DNA from: CAVQCA01 sp963710815
Lineage (GTDB): Bacteria > Pseudomonadota > Gammaproteobacteria > UBA9214
Length of the DNA: 64,000 bases
Assembly: GCA_963710815.1 (NCBI GenBank)
Contig: CAVQCA010000018.1
Coordinates: 1 to 64,000 of the forward strand
Reading direction: 5' to 3'
The position numbers and the translations under genes are program-made. How positions within the stretch are numbered: the stretch's first letter is position 1; each line of letters opens with the position of its first letter. The notes under the pieces are model-generated. The model was not told where the DNA came from and searched no databases. It was given only the letters and a program-made list of their open reading frames with translations. This document shows positions 15,362-25,601 of the stretch, piece after piece.

Positions 15362-17398
15362 TTACTTGACCCGCATCCCCGGCTGTGCGCCGGCATCGGG
15401 CTGGAGTATCCACAGTTCTTCCCCGCCGGGCCCGGCCGCCAGCACCATCCCCTCGGACACCCCGAAGCGCATCTTGCGCGGGGCGAGGTTGGCGACCATC
15501 ACGGTCAGGCGACCTTCCAGGTCTTCCGGGCGGTAGGCGGACTTGATGCCAGCGAAGACATTGCGCTGTTCGCCGCCAAGGTCGAGGGTCAGCCGCAGGA
15601 GCTTGTCGGCCCCGTCCACCGGTTCCGCCTTGTCGATGCGGGCAATGCGCAGGTCGATTTTCGCGAATTCATCGAAGCTGACGGTTTGCCCGACGGGGTC
15701 TTTCTGGAGCGGGCCCGGCGCACCCGGTGCCGGCGCCTCACCGTCGCCCAGACTGTGTTTCGAATCCTCGAGCATGGCGTCCACCTTTTCCTGTTCCACG
15801 CGTGTCAGCAGCGGCGTGAAGGGGTTGATCACATGGCCGGTGAGCGGCGTGTTCACGGCATCCCAGGTCATGGGGGGGATATCGAGAAAGGACTCCACCT
15901 GCCTGGCCAGGGCCGGCAACACCGGAGAGAGATAGGTAGCCAGCACGCGGAACAGGTTGAGGCCGGTGCTACAGACCGCCTGCACCGCCGGCTCCTGCCC
16001 CGGCTGTTTGGCGAGCGCCCAGGGTTTGTGGTGGTCGATGTACTGGTTTGCCCGGTCGGCCAGCGCCATGATCCGGCGGATGGCCTGGCTGAACTCGCGC
16101 GCCTCGTAATCGCGGGCGATGTCATCGCCCGCCTGGACGAACTCCGCGTAGAGCTCTGGCTCCGGGCGGGTCTCGGCGAGTCTCCCGCCGAAGCGTTTGT
16201 TGATGAACCCGGCGCAGCGGCTGGCGATATTGACCACCTTGCCGACCAGGTCGCTGTTGATGCGCAGGACGAAGTCGGACAGGTTGAGGTCCAGGTCATC
16301 GATACCGCTGCCCAGCCTGGCCGCAAAGTAGTAGCGCAGGTATTCCGGGTTCAGGTGATCCAGGTAGGTGCGCGCCGTGATGAAGGTGCCGCGCGACTTG
16401 GACATCTTTTGCCCGTTGATGGTCAGGAAGCCGTGGGCGAACACCGCCGTCGGGGTGCGCATGCCGGCGCCCGAGAGCATGGCCGGCCAGAACAGGGCAT
16501 GGAAGTAGATGATGTCCTTGCCGATGAAATGGTACAGCTCGGCCGTGCTGTCCTTGCCCCAGTAGGCGTCGAAATCGCGGCCGGTGCGCGCGCAGAGATT
16601 CTTGAAGCTCGCCATGTAACCGATCGGCGCGTCCAGCCACACATAGAAATACTTGTCATCGGTGCCGGGTATCGGGAACCCGAAGTAGGGCGCATCGCGG
16701 GAGATGTCCCATTCCCGCAGGCCCTGCTGGAACCATTCGTTGAGCTTGTTGGTGACCTCCGACTGCAGGTGTCCGGCGCGGATCCAGTCGACCAGCAGCG
16801 TTTCAAAATCCGCGAGCTTGAAGAAGTAGTGCAGGGATTCCCGCTCCACCGGCGTGCTGCCGGAGAGCACGGATACCGGGTTGCGGAGTTCCGTCGGCGT
16901 GTAGGTCGCGCCGCAGACCTCGCAGCTGTCGCCGTACTGGCTGGCGGCGCCGCAGCGCGGGCACTCGCCCCTGATGAAGCGGTCCGGCAGGAACATCTCC
17001 TTCTGCGCGTCGTAGGCCTGGGTGATAGTGCGGGTGGTGATGTGCCCGGCCGCCAGTTGCCGATTGTAGATCAGCTCGGCGCACTCCCGGTTCTCCGGCG
17101 AATGTGTACTGTAGTAATTATCGAATCCGATGTGGAAATCGCGGAAGTCGGCGCGGTGTTCGCGCCCGATGCGCTCGATCAGTTCCTCCGGGGTGATGTC
17201 TTCCTGGGCGGCGCGCAGCATGATGGGTGTGCCGTGCGCGTCGTCGGCGCAGACATAGATGCAATCGTGACCGCGCAGCTTCTGGAACCGCACCCAGATG
17301 TCGGTCTGGATATATTCGACCAGATGCCCCATGTGGATCGGCCCGTTGGCATAGGGCAGGGCGCTGGTGACCAGCAGGGTGCGTTTGTTGGGATCCAT
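15362..17398 (-). CDS. metG: Methionyl-tRNA synthetase
   Basis: A 678-residue class I aminoacyl-tRNA synthetase charging tRNA-Met. The HIGH-type motif is PYANGPIHMGH near the N-terminus, zinc ligands are in CPRCGAASQYGDSCEVC, and KMSKSRGTF is the second nucleotide motif. A C-terminal Trbp111-like tRNA-binding domain (FAKIDLRIARIDKAEP onward, last ~105 residues) supports dimerisation. The length matches the long bacterial form. It diverges from apbC, with a MITE between them. Confidence 0.98.
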   Translation of the reverse strand: MDPNKRTLLVTSALPYANGPIHMGHLVEYIQTDIWVRFQKLRGHDCIYVCADDAHGTPIMLRAAQEDITPEELIERIGREHRADFRDFHIGFDNYYSTHSPENRECAELIYNRQLAAGHITTRTITQAYDAQKEMFLPDRFIRGECPRCGAASQYGDSCEVCGATYTPTELRNPVSVLSGSTPVERESLHYFFKLADFETLLVDWIRAGHLQSEVTNKLNEWFQQGLREWDISRDAPYFGFPIPGTDDKYFYVWLDAPIGYMASFKNLCARTGRDFDAYWGKDSTAELYHFIGKDIIYFHALFWPAMLSGAGMRTPTAVFAHGFLTINGQKMSKSRGTFITARTYLDHLNPEYLRYYFAARLGSGIDDLDLNLSDFVLRINSDLVGKVVNIASRCAGFINKRFGGRLAETRPEPELYAEFVQAGDDIARDYEAREFSQAIRRIMALADRANQYIDHHKPWALAKQPGQEPAVQAVCSTGLNLFRVLATYLSPVLPALARQVESFLDIPPMTWDAVNTPLTGHVINPFTPLLTRVEQEKVDAMLEDSKHSLGDGEAPAPGAPGPLQKDPVGQTVSFDEFAKIDLRIARIDKAEPVDGADKLLRLTLDLGGEQRNVFAGIKSAYRPEDLEGRLTVMVANLAPRKMRFGVSEGMVLAAGPGGEELWILQPDAGAQPGMRVK

Positions 17399-17759
17399 CG
17401 AGCCGTATTCCGGTTAAAACCCTGTTGCCTGTGTAGATAATCCGCTAACTTGGAGCCTGTCGGACTTAGGTGATCGTAGCGAGCATGGTGGGAGAGCGAG
17501 CACAGAGGTTCACGATATCGAGGCGCATAGTGGTTCTATGCAACGAAATATCGGGGAACTATGGGCCGCTCTCCCGCCAGCGCAGTAGATCAATCCTAAG
17601 TCCGACAGGCTCCTAGTATGCCATAGACACGCTTGCCATGCGGTAACGGGAGTATCCGCAGGAGGACGCTCTGTGGAAGTTCGTGTACAATCGCCCGTCA
17701 ATTTTCACCTGAATGCCGGGTGCGTTCCGCACCCTGTCGTTTCGCTAAGGAGTTGACGA
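17399..17759. other. metG-apbC divergent intergenic region
   Basis: A 361-bp gap dominated by a MITE-like element (17452-17613). The remaining ~145 bp before apbC must hold its promoter; TACAAT occurs near 17686 without a convincing -35 box. AAGGAG before the apbC ATG is a good ribosome-binding site. Confidence 0.5.
17452..17613. repeat. MITE-like element, family 1, short copy
   Basis: A 162-bp element bounded by inverted repeats GGAGCCTGTCGGACTTAGG (17452-17470) and its exact complement (17595-17613). The interior folds into a long hairpin around GCATAG/CTATGC. It is one of three copies (others at 27909 and 46395) and lacks about 50 bp present near the right end of the other two. Confidence 0.85.
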
Positions 17760-18850
<1,091 letters not shown>

Positions 18851-18851
<1 letters not shown>

Positions 18852-18940
18852 ATCAATGGGGTCAGACTCGATTGATTTCAGTAATTCATTGGCCGCATCA
18901 ACCGTCGTAACGAAATCAATCGAGTCTGACCCCATTGATT
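18851..18940. repeat. Palindromic repeat, family 2, copy A
   Basis: A 90-bp element with perfect 28-bp inverted arms (18851-18878 and 18913-18940) beginning AATCAATGGGGTCAGACTCG, and a 34-bp core. It fills most of the gap between apbC and dcd. The motif resembles REP sequences linked to RAYT transposases (inference). A second copy lies inverted at 20021-20138. Confidence 0.85.
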
Positions 18941-18960
18941 CGTTGAGCAAGGGCTGCACC

Positions 18961-19527
18961 ATGTCGATCAAGTCGGACAAGTGGATACGCCGCATGGCCA
19001 GGGAGCACGGCATGATCGAGCCGTTCGAACCTGCCCAGGTACGGGAGGGCGCGGCGGGGCGGATCGTCTCCTACGGCACCTCCAGCTATGGCTACGACAT
19101 CCGCTGTTCCGATGAATTCAAGATTTTCACCAACATCAACTCGGCCATCGTCGATCCCAAGAATTTCGATGCCAACAGCTTTGTCGACGTCAGGGCGGAT
19201 GTCTGCATCATTCCTCCCAACTCCTTTGCGCTGGCGCGCACCGTCGAGTATTTCCGCATCCCGCGCAATGTGCTGACCATCTGTCTGGGTAAATCGACCT
19301 ATGCGCGCTGCGGCATCATCGTGAACGTCACCCCGTTCGAGCCCGAATGGGAGGGTCATGTTACCCTCGAGTTTTCCAACACCACACCCCTGCCGGCCAA
19401 GATCTACGCCAACGAAGGGGTGGCGCAGGTGCTGTTCTTCGAATCCGACGAGGTCTGCGAGACCTCCTATCGCGACCGCGGCGGCAAGTACCAGGGCCAG
19501 CAGGGCGTCACCCTGCCCAAGACCTGA
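18961..19527 (+). CDS. dcd: dCTP deaminase
   Basis: A 188-residue homotrimeric enzyme deaminating dCTP to dUTP for dTMP synthesis. Characteristic segments are SYGTSSYGYDIRCSDEF, the active-site region TPFEPEWEGHVTLEFSN, and the C-terminal lid YRDRGGKYQGQQGVTLPK. The start is ATG 18961 (MSIKSDKW); the longer frame from 18856 reads through the palindromic repeat and is not real N-terminus. The gene and the next one are bracketed by inverted copies of that repeat. Confidence 0.97.
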   Translation: MSIKSDKWIRRMAREHGMIEPFEPAQVREGAAGRIVSYGTSSYGYDIRCSDEFKIFTNINSAIVDPKNFDANSFVDVRADVCIIPPNSFALARTVEYFRIPRNVLTICLGKSTYARCGIIVNVTPFEPEWEGHVTLEFSNTTPLPAKIYANEGVAQVLFFESDEVCETSYRDRGGKYQGQQGVTLPKT

Positions 19528-19669
19528 ACCGGAAGCGCTCTGCGTACTGACGGGGGTTGGAGGCTAATCCAGCCAATTCGACCGGCTTTGATTCCTGGCG
19601 TTCCCCGACCGTACAATACGGGTTCGATATTCGGGGCGTCGCCCTCATCATCACGACGCAGGAGGGTCC

Positions 19670-20014
19670 ATGGTCCTTGCCGCAATTCTGTTGTTTTCTC
19701 TGGCGGCCGCCTTCGGCCTGTCACTCACAGTCATGGGTGTTCGCTACCGTCGGAGTTCTCTCGCACTGGGTTTGGGACACGCCAGCATTGCCCTGCTGGC
19801 CCTGGGTCTGCTTGCAGTGCAGATCTTTCGCGGACCCGTCCACATGCTCTACAACGATGCGGCCATGCTGTTCATTCTGGTCCTGACGGGCGGAGTCGTG
19901 CTGCTGGCCCTGCGCGAGGGTCGCAAACCGCCGCCGATGGTGGTCGTCGGCATACACGGCACGATGGCGCTGGTGGCCCTGGCGGTCCTGGTGGTTGGCT
20001 ACCTGCATCGCTGA
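19670..20014 (+). CDS. Small hypothetical membrane protein (four predicted helices)
   Basis: A 114-residue, very hydrophobic protein with about four membrane segments (near residues 2-22, 30-50, 63-80 and 90-112) and a short basic loop REGRKPPP. AGGAGG lies at ideal distance before ATG 19670, supporting it as a real gene. No family is recognised. It stands alone between dcd and a palindromic repeat. Confidence 0.7.
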   Translation: MVLAAILLFSLAAAFGLSLTVMGVRYRRSSLALGLGHASIALLALGLLAVQIFRGPVHMLYNDAAMLFILVLTGGVVLLALREGRKPPPMVVVGIHGTMALVALAVLVVGYLHR

Positions 20015-20020
20015 CTTGGA

Positions 20021-20138
20021 AAATCAATGGGGTCAATGGGGTCAGACTCGATTGATTTCGTTACGACGGTTGATGCGACCAACGAATTACTGAAATCAAT
20101 CGAGTCTGACCCCATTGATTTAGGACCCCATTGATTTA
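20021..20138. repeat. Palindromic repeat, family 2, copy B (inverted)
   Basis: A second copy of the 18851-18940 element in opposite orientation: its core is the reverse complement of copy A with 33 of 35 bases identical. Extra partial units (AATCAATGGGG) extend both ends. The right end overlaps the stop codon of the DUF3108 gene at 20136-20138. Confidence 0.85.
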
Positions 20139-20894
20139 TTGATTCCTGACTTCCCCCGCACGCAATGACTTGCTGAAACTCTCCAGTTCACTGAAGTACT
20201 CGCTCCGGTCCTTCTTGCGCTGCCAGATTCGTACCGGCAGGTAATGGAGTTCCGGCGCGCACCAGATATAGGTCAGGTTATTCCTGCTGTCGCCGACCTG
20301 GTTGAGTTTGACCGCTTCGAAACGCCCGGCGGGCAGATCCAGTGTCTCCGTGCCGATGACCTGGAAGGAATACCGCTTGAGTTTCCCGCCGTCGGCTACG
20401 GCGAAGGTCTTGCTGCTCACGCCGTTCTGCAGTTCGCGCATCATGCCCAGCTGTGTCGCGAGCTTGTCCAGGGTCCCGGCCGGTATGGTCATTACCCAGT
20501 GGCTGTTGTCGACGTTGTTCACAACCCTCGAGTTTTTCCAGTCGAAGGCGAGCTCGGCCTCGCGCGTGGTGTGCTTCCCGCTGCGCTGGTAGTGGAAATA
20601 AAACGGGCGAATGCCGGTCTGGTCCATGACGCCCCGGCTCGATTCGCGCAATTCCCCCTTCAGCAGCCAGGATACCCATGGGCTTGGCCAGGTGTGGGAT
20701 TCATAGGTGTAGTCGCCGTTTCGCTGCAGGGTGAGCAGGATCTCGTTCGTGCCGAGACGCAGACTGCCGCGCATGATCCTGAATGTCGCGGCGAAGGAGG
20801 GCAGGGATGCCGCCTGCAGTGCGGGAGCCAGCAGGGCGCATCCCAGCAGCCAGCCCGCGCAGGCGTGGAGCGTGCGCCGGCAGCGACGGTTCAA
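20136..20894 (-). CDS. DUF3108 domain-containing exported protein
   Basis: A 252-residue protein with a signal peptide (CAGWLLGCALLAPALQAAS, cleavage near residue 29) and a DUF3108 domain with family segments such as YTYESHTWPSPWVSWLLKG and LPAGRFEAVKLNQVGD. Function is unknown; a beta-sheet periplasmic protein is likely. ATG 20894 overlaps the purN stop (ATGA), so it is translationally coupled to purMN, a common arrangement. The last two codons and stop lie within or next to a palindromic repeat, which may have rewritten its C-terminus. Confidence 0.85.
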   Translation of the reverse strand: MNRRCRRTLHACAGWLLGCALLAPALQAASLPSFAATFRIMRGSLRLGTNEILLTLQRNGDYTYESHTWPSPWVSWLLKGELRESSRGVMDQTGIRPFYFHYQRSGKHTTREAELAFDWKNSRVVNNVDNSHWVMTIPAGTLDKLATQLGMMRELQNGVSSKTFAVADGGKLKRYSFQVIGTETLDLPAGRFEAVKLNQVGDSRNNLTYIWCAPELHYLPVRIWQRKKDRSEYFSELESFSKSLRAGEVRNQ

Positions 20895-21559
20895 ACAGGC
20901 TCCCGGGCGTTGGGCCGCAGCAGCCAGGGCCGATCGAGCGGTGCGCCATCGAAGAGGATCCGCCCCGTGGCATCCAGCCGCACGCGGTCATCGGCGAACC
21001 AGCGGATCGCCAGGGGCAGGATGCGGTGTTCCTGTTCCAGCACACGCTTTGCCAGCGACCCGGCGTCGTCATTCGCGAGCACCGGCACGCGTGCCTGCAG
21101 GATGGCGGGGCCGCCATCCACTTCCGCGGTGACGAAGTGGACCGTCGCGCCGGTTTCCCGTTTGCCCGCGTCGAGCACCCGCTGGTGCGTATTCAACCCG
21201 GGGAACTCGGGCAGCAGGGAAGGATGTATGTTCAGGAGGCGTCCCCGGTAATGGGCGACAAAATCCGGCGAGAGGATGCGCATGAATCCGGCCAGGACCA
21301 GCAGGCCCGGTTCAAAGGCATCGATGGTCGCCCTCAGTGCGGCATCGAAGGCGATACGGTTGGTGTAGCAGACGTGATCGAGCACGATCGTTCTGATGCC
21401 GAGCAGGGCGGGGCGCTGCAGTCCGGGAGCGTCGGGTCGGTTGCTGATCACGGCGCGAATCTCGGCCGGCAGTTCGCCGCCGGCAATCGCATCGATGATG
21501 GACTGGAGATTGCTGCCACGTCCGGAAATCAGGACCACGATCGGCAGCGTCGGTTTCAT
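20891..21559 (-). CDS. purN: Phosphoribosylglycinamide formyltransferase
   Basis: A 222-residue enzyme transferring formyl from 10-formyl-THF to GAR in purine synthesis. ISGRGSNLQSI binds phosphate. The catalytic Asn-His-Asp set is visible as Asn and His in NIHPSLLPEFPGLNTH and Asp in TAEVDGGP. Length is normal. It follows purM by 49 bp on the same strand. Confidence 0.97.
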   Translation of the reverse strand: MKPTLPIVVLISGRGSNLQSIIDAIAGGELPAEIRAVISNRPDAPGLQRPALLGIRTIVLDHVCYTNRIAFDAALRATIDAFEPGLLVLAGFMRILSPDFVAHYRGRLLNIHPSLLPEFPGLNTHQRVLDAGKRETGATVHFVTAEVDGGPAILQARVPVLANDDAGSLAKRVLEQEHRILPLAIRWFADDRVRLDATGRILFDGAPLDRPWLLRPNAREPV

Positions 21560-21608
21560 GGCATCCGCCGTGACGGGCCGGCGCCGCGTGCCGGCAGATT
21601 GTCCTCGC

Positions 21609-22679
21609 TCATGGCTCCAGGATCACGCGCGATTCCTCTTCACCCGCTTCGATGCGGCCGATGACCCAGGCGGTTTCGCCCAGACGCGCGAGATGTTCCA
21701 GCGCCGCGTTTGCATCAGCCGTATCGATGCACACCACCATGCCGATGCCGCAGTTGAAGGTGCGAAACATCTCGTCGCGGGTGACTTTTCCCATGCGCTG
21801 CAGCCAGTCGAAGATGACCGGCCGCGGCCAGGCGGCGGAATCAATCCGGGCGCGCACGCCCGCCGGCATCACCCGCGGCAGGTTCTCGGTCAGGCCGCCC
21901 CCGGTGATATGGGCCAGCGCATGGACCCTGAGTGTGCCGATCAGGGAAAGCAGCGACTTGACGTAGATCCGGGTCGGGGCGAGTAGCCACTCGGCGAGGG
22001 GCTTCCCCTCGAACTCACTGTCCAGCTTGCTGTGCGTATGCTCGATGATCTTGCGAATCAGCGAATAGCCGTTGGAATGGGGGCCGGATGAGGCCAGACC
22101 GATCAGGGTATCCCCGACCTCGACACTGCCGCCGTCGATGATGGCGTCCTTTTCGACGATGCCGACGCTGAAGCCGGCGAGATCGTAATCACCGCCGGAG
22201 TACATGCCGGGCATTTCCGCGGTCTCGCCCCCGACCAGTGCCGCGCCGGCGAGTTCGCAGCCGCGGGCGATACCGCCGATGACCCGTGCGGCGGTTTCGA
22301 CGTCGAGTTGGCCGGTGGCGTAATAATCGAGAAAGAACAGGGGTTCGGCGCCCTGGACGACAATGTCGTTGACGCACATGGCGACGAGGTCGATGCCGAT
22401 GGCGTCGTGCAGGCCGGTCTCGATGGCCAGCTTGAGCTTGGTGCCGACCCCATCCGTACCGGAAACCAGCACGGGCTGGCGGTAGCGATGCAGGGGCAGT
22501 TCGAAAAGGGCGCCGAAGCCACCCAGCCCCGCGAGCACACCGGGCCTCATGGTGCGGGCCACAGCCGGTTTGATCCGCTCCACGAGGCGGTTGCCCGCGT
22601 CGATATCGACGCCGGCCTCTCGATAACTCAATGAATCGGATAGTTGCCCTGAGACGTTATTGTTATCCTGTACGCTCAC
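21609..22679 (-). CDS. purM: Phosphoribosylformylglycinamidine cyclo-ligase
   Basis: A 356-residue AIR synthetase that closes FGAM to AIR with ATP. Conserved stretches are LSYREAGVDIDAGN, SGTDGVGTKLKLA, GAALVGGETAEMPGMY and HITGGGLTENLPRV. No ATG is available near the conserved N-terminus; GTG 22679 (VSVQDNNN) has GGGAG about 8 bp upstream and fits the family length. It is the first gene of purM-purN-DUF3108 and diverges from the DUF2066 gene. Confidence 0.95.
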   Translation of the reverse strand: MSVQDNNNVSGQLSDSLSYREAGVDIDAGNRLVERIKPAVARTMRPGVLAGLGGFGALFELPLHRYRQPVLVSGTDGVGTKLKLAIETGLHDAIGIDLVAMCVNDIVVQGAEPLFFLDYYATGQLDVETAARVIGGIARGCELAGAALVGGETAEMPGMYSGGDYDLAGFSVGIVEKDAIIDGGSVEVGDTLIGLASSGPHSNGYSLIRKIIEHTHSKLDSEFEGKPLAEWLLAPTRIYVKSLLSLIGTLRVHALAHITGGGLTENLPRVMPAGVRARIDSAAWPRPVIFDWLQRMGKVTRDEMFRTFNCGIGMVVCIDTADANAALEHLARLGETAWVIGRIEAGEEESRVILEP

Positions 22680-22733
22680 GGTTCGACTCCCAAGGATAGC
22701 TGGGCTAATGGTAGCCTTCAGCTGCAGGCGGTG

Positions 22734-22751
22734 CAAACCCTGCAGGGTTTG
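22734..22751. promoter_or_regulatory. Perfect 18-bp palindrome between purM and DUF2066 genes
   Basis: CAAACCCTGCAGGGTTTG is a perfect palindrome, extended by GU-tolerant pairing to a ~10-bp hairpin stem with a TGCA loop. It lies in the 171-bp divergent gap. It could be an operator for both directions or an RNA hairpin; it does not match the E. coli PurR box. Confidence 0.35.
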
Positions 22752-22850
22752 TGCGCCGCCGCGGCTTACCGTTCCTTGCCTCCCGATATGGTCAAAATCC
22801 CTTGATGCCCGTATGCTTGGCATCCATCTGTAAACAGACTTACTGAACCC

Positions 22851-23915
22851 ATGTGTATGGATTGCAATTTCCGAGGACTGGCGCGCCTGGCCGTTGTCGC
22901 CGCTTTGCTGTGCCTGACGCCGGTGACCGGCATTGCGGAGGGCGTGGAAAGCCTGTTCGAAGCCGATGTGCCGGTCACCGGTCAACAGCCCGAACTGCGT
23001 ACCGGCTATATGAGAACGGCCATGGAGGAGGTGCTGGTGCGGGTGACCGGGCAGCGTGAAGTACTCGACCGGGCGTCGATTCGCGCGATGCTGGCCGATC
23101 CCGAACGCTACGTCCAGCAGTACCGTTACTACACCCTGCCCGATGCCACGCCTCCCCGACTGATGCTGCGGGTGCGCTTTGACGGCGGGGCCATTCAGCA
23201 GGCGCTCCAGCAGCAGGGGGTGGCTTACTGGGGCAATACCGAAAGGCCGGATATTCTCGTCTGGCTCGCGGTCGAGGACGAGGGTACGCGCTATATCGTA
23301 TCGGCGCAGGATGACAATGCCGCTCACCGGGAGATGGAGCGGGCGGCAGACCAGCGCGGCATCCCCATCCTGTTTCCCCTGATGGACCTGGAAGACCAGG
23401 GCCGGGTTCGTTTCGCCGATATCTGGGGTGGGTTTTTTGACCAGATTCAGACCGCCTCAGAACGCTATAACCCGCAAGCCGTGCTGATCGGCCGTCTCAA
23501 TCACAGCGCCTCGGGCGGCTGGGTCGCGCGGTGGGATATCCCGAACGGCGGCGAAGCCGGTTCCTGGACCGGCAACGGGGAGCAGCTCGGTGAGGTGCTG
23601 CAGGCCGGCATCGATACGCTTTCCGGGCATCTGGCATCGCGGCTTGCGGTGACGGCCCCGGGTGTGGATACCGGCGTGACCAATGTGACGGTGGAGGGCG
23701 TGAATACACTCATGGCCTTTGCGCGTGTGGATGACTACCTCTCCTCGCTGACGACAATCCGGCATCTGGAGCTTGAACGGGTTGACGCCTCCTCCCTGCA
23801 GTACGCGCTGCAGCTGAATGGCACACTGGACGGGCTGACCCAAACGATTGCCATCGGCACGGTCCTGGAGCCCTCACCCCGCGGCGCGCCGGGCGCTTAC
23901 AGGCTGCGACAGTGA
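22851..23915 (+). CDS. DUF2066 domain-containing exported protein
   Basis: A 354-residue protein with a signal peptide (RLAVVAALLCLTPVTGIA) and DUF2066 features including MEEVLVRVTGQREVL and YRYYTLP near residues 60-100. Function is unknown. It is a standard neighbour of purM and hda in gammaproteobacteria, and its stop overlaps the GTG of the next gene. ATG at 22851 or 22857 are both possible starts. Confidence 0.85.
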   Translation: MCMDCNFRGLARLAVVAALLCLTPVTGIAEGVESLFEADVPVTGQQPELRTGYMRTAMEEVLVRVTGQREVLDRASIRAMLADPERYVQQYRYYTLPDATPPRLMLRVRFDGGAIQQALQQQGVAYWGNTERPDILVWLAVEDEGTRYIVSAQDDNAAHREMERAADQRGIPILFPLMDLEDQGRVRFADIWGGFFDQIQTASERYNPQAVLIGRLNHSASGGWVARWDIPNGGEAGSWTGNGEQLGEVLQAGIDTLSGHLASRLAVTAPGVDTGVTNVTVEGVNTLMAFARVDDYLSSLTTIRHLELERVDASSLQYALQLNGTLDGLTQTIAIGTVLEPSPRGAPGAYRLRQ

Positions 23916-24463
23916 AGGCCAGCGACCTGCCGAACATCATTACCTTCTTTCGTTTCCTGCTGGTCATCCCGGTTGTCCTGCTGCTGCTGAATCGCCGCTA
24001 CGAAGAGGCCTTGCTGGTGTTCGCCCTGGCGGGATTTTCCGATGCCCTCGATGGCTATCTTGCCAAGCGCTACCGTTGGACCAGTCGTCTCGGGGCCCTG
24101 CTGGATCCCCTGGCGGACAAGCTCATGCTGGTGTCGGGTTTCGTGACCCTGGCCTGGCTCGGGCTGATACCCCTCTGGCTGGTGGGGCTGGTTATCCTGC
24201 GGGATGTGGTCATCGTCACCGGTGCGATCGTGTACAACATGCGTATCGAGAAACTGGACGCCGCCCCCAGTATTGTCAGCAAGCTCAATACCCTGGCGCA
24301 GATACTGCTGGTGCTGGCCGTCATTTATTCCCAGGCCGTCGAACCGCTGCCACCCCTCTGGATGGACGTGCTGATCTATGGTGTGCTGGCATCGACACTC
24401 TGGAGCGGTCTCGATTATGTCTGGACCTGGGGCCGCAAGGCCTGGCTGCGGCGCGAATCCTGA
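23912..24463 (+). CDS. CDP-alcohol phosphatidyltransferase family protein
   Basis: A 183-residue membrane enzyme of the PgsA/PssA family. The catalytic motif DALDGYLAKRYRWTSRLG followed by ALLDPLADK fits D-x2-D-G-x2-A-[RK]-x8-G-x3-D-x3-D, with Lys at the position usually Arg. About five membrane helices. The GTG start overlaps the preceding TGA. It resembles glycerol-3-phosphate phosphatidyltransferases, but the exact acceptor is not determinable. It sits between DUF2066 and hda, a conserved order. Confidence 0.85.
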   Translation: MKASDLPNIITFFRFLLVIPVVLLLLNRRYEEALLVFALAGFSDALDGYLAKRYRWTSRLGALLDPLADKLMLVSGFVTLAWLGLIPLWLVGLVILRDVVIVTGAIVYNMRIEKLDAAPSIVSKLNTLAQILLVLAVIYSQAVEPLPPLWMDVLIYGVLASTLWSGLDYVWTWGRKAWLRRES

Positions 24464-24469
24464 CCTGGA

Positions 24470-25186
24470 ATGGAACATCCCCAACTGCCGCTGGGGCTCG
24501 CGCTGCGGGAGAGCGCGCGCTTTGCGAGCTACTTTCCCGGAATCAACCAGGAGGCGGTGAACAGCCTGCGCCAGTCCGCGCAGGGCCAGGGCGAGGCGCT
24601 GGTCTACCTTGCCGGCCCGGCCGGTCTGGGCAAGACGCATCTGCTGCAGGCGGCCTGCCAGGAGGCGGCCGACTGCGGGCGCACGTCAGTCTACCTGCCC
24701 TTGCGGCAGTTTGCCGGGTTGTCGCCGGCCGTGTTAGACGGGCTGGAGCGGATGGATCTCGTATGTCTGGATGATGTGGACGCCGTCGCCGCCCGGCCCG
24801 CATGGGAACGCGGGCTGTTCGACCTGTTCAACCGCTTGCGCGAGAGTGGTGTGACGCTGCTGGTGGCGGCCGGGAAGCGGCCCGATCGTACCCGCCTGCA
24901 ACTGGCCGACCTGGTCTCCCGTCTGGGCTGGGGTGTGACCTATGTCCTCAAGCCGCTGGACGAGGAGACGCTGTTTGCCGCCATCACTCACCGGGCGAAG
25001 GCCCGGGGGCTGGATCTGCCGGAGGATACCGCACGCTTCCTGCTGCGGCGTTTCCCGCGTGATCTGGTGTCGCTGTGCGACCTGCTGGACCGGCTGGACC
25101 AGGCTTCGCTGGCCACCCGTCGTCGTTTGACCATCCCCTTTGTGAAAGCCGCCCTGGCCGGCGATACGGCGCAACGCGGTCAATGA
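24470..25186 (+). CDS. hda: DnaA regulatory inactivator Hda
   Basis: A 238-residue AAA+ protein, related to DnaA domain III, that promotes ATP hydrolysis by DnaA when bound to the DNA-loaded clamp. The N-terminal clamp-binding motif is QLPLGL (residues 5-10), Walker A is GPAGLGKTH and Walker B LVCLDDVDAV. It lies 6 bp after the CDP-alcohol transferase gene. Confidence 0.93.
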   Translation: MEHPQLPLGLALRESARFASYFPGINQEAVNSLRQSAQGQGEALVYLAGPAGLGKTHLLQAACQEAADCGRTSVYLPLRQFAGLSPAVLDGLERMDLVCLDDVDAVAARPAWERGLFDLFNRLRESGVTLLVAAGKRPDRTRLQLADLVSRLGWGVTYVLKPLDEETLFAAITHRAKARGLDLPEDTARFLLRRFPRDLVSLCDLLDRLDQASLATRRRLTIPFVKAALAGDTAQRGQ

Positions 25187-25246
25187 GCGGCGCCGCTGAG
25201 TCAGCGGTAATTATCCGATGGCCGTACGTCACTGGATGACCGCCGG

Positions 25247-25474
25247 TCAGGGCGGCGCGGGGTTCCCGGGTTCACCGGTTTGCGCGTGTTCCGCCTGTGT
25301 ATACGATTTGAGTCGGGCCCGTAGCGCCAGGTTTTCTTCCCTGAGTTCGTTGATGCGACGCTGCAGCGCGGTGACATCCTGTTGTTTGATCAGCAGGAGT
25401 CCTGCCGATGCAGTGACCATGGCGGTCAGCACGATGACGGCAAGGCAGAGCGCAAACCCTGTTGAGTGTTTCAT
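25247..25474 (-). CDS. Small single-span coiled-coil membrane protein
   Basis: A 75-residue protein with one N-terminal membrane helix (ALCLAVIVLTAMVTASAGLLL) and a leucine-heptad coiled coil (VTALQRRINELREENLALRA), with a Pro-rich tail. GGGGGAG lies at good distance before ATG 25474; a longer in-frame start at 25525 is less likely. It resembles FtsB/FtsL-like or envelope scaffold peptides only in architecture. Function unknown. Confidence 0.6.
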   Translation of the reverse strand: MKHSTGFALCLAVIVLTAMVTASAGLLLIKQQDVTALQRRINELREENLALRARLKSYTQAEHAQTGEPGNPAPP

Positions 25475-25601
25475 GTGACTCCCCCGGTGCTGGTTGTTGT
25501 GTGAGACTCTGGCGGCCTGTGGCATCAGTATCCGGCAGCGCCGTCATGCAGTCAAAGTCACCCCGAGGCGAATGGAGTTTAAATAAACTCTAATCCTGGT
25601 C

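Noticed and set aside
15218..17440. About 740-codon open frame antisense to metG
   Set aside because: The opposite strand encodes an unmistakable methionyl-tRNA synthetase.
18856..18960. N-terminal extension of dcd
   Set aside because: It translates the palindromic repeat; dcd homologues begin at MSIKSDKW (18961).
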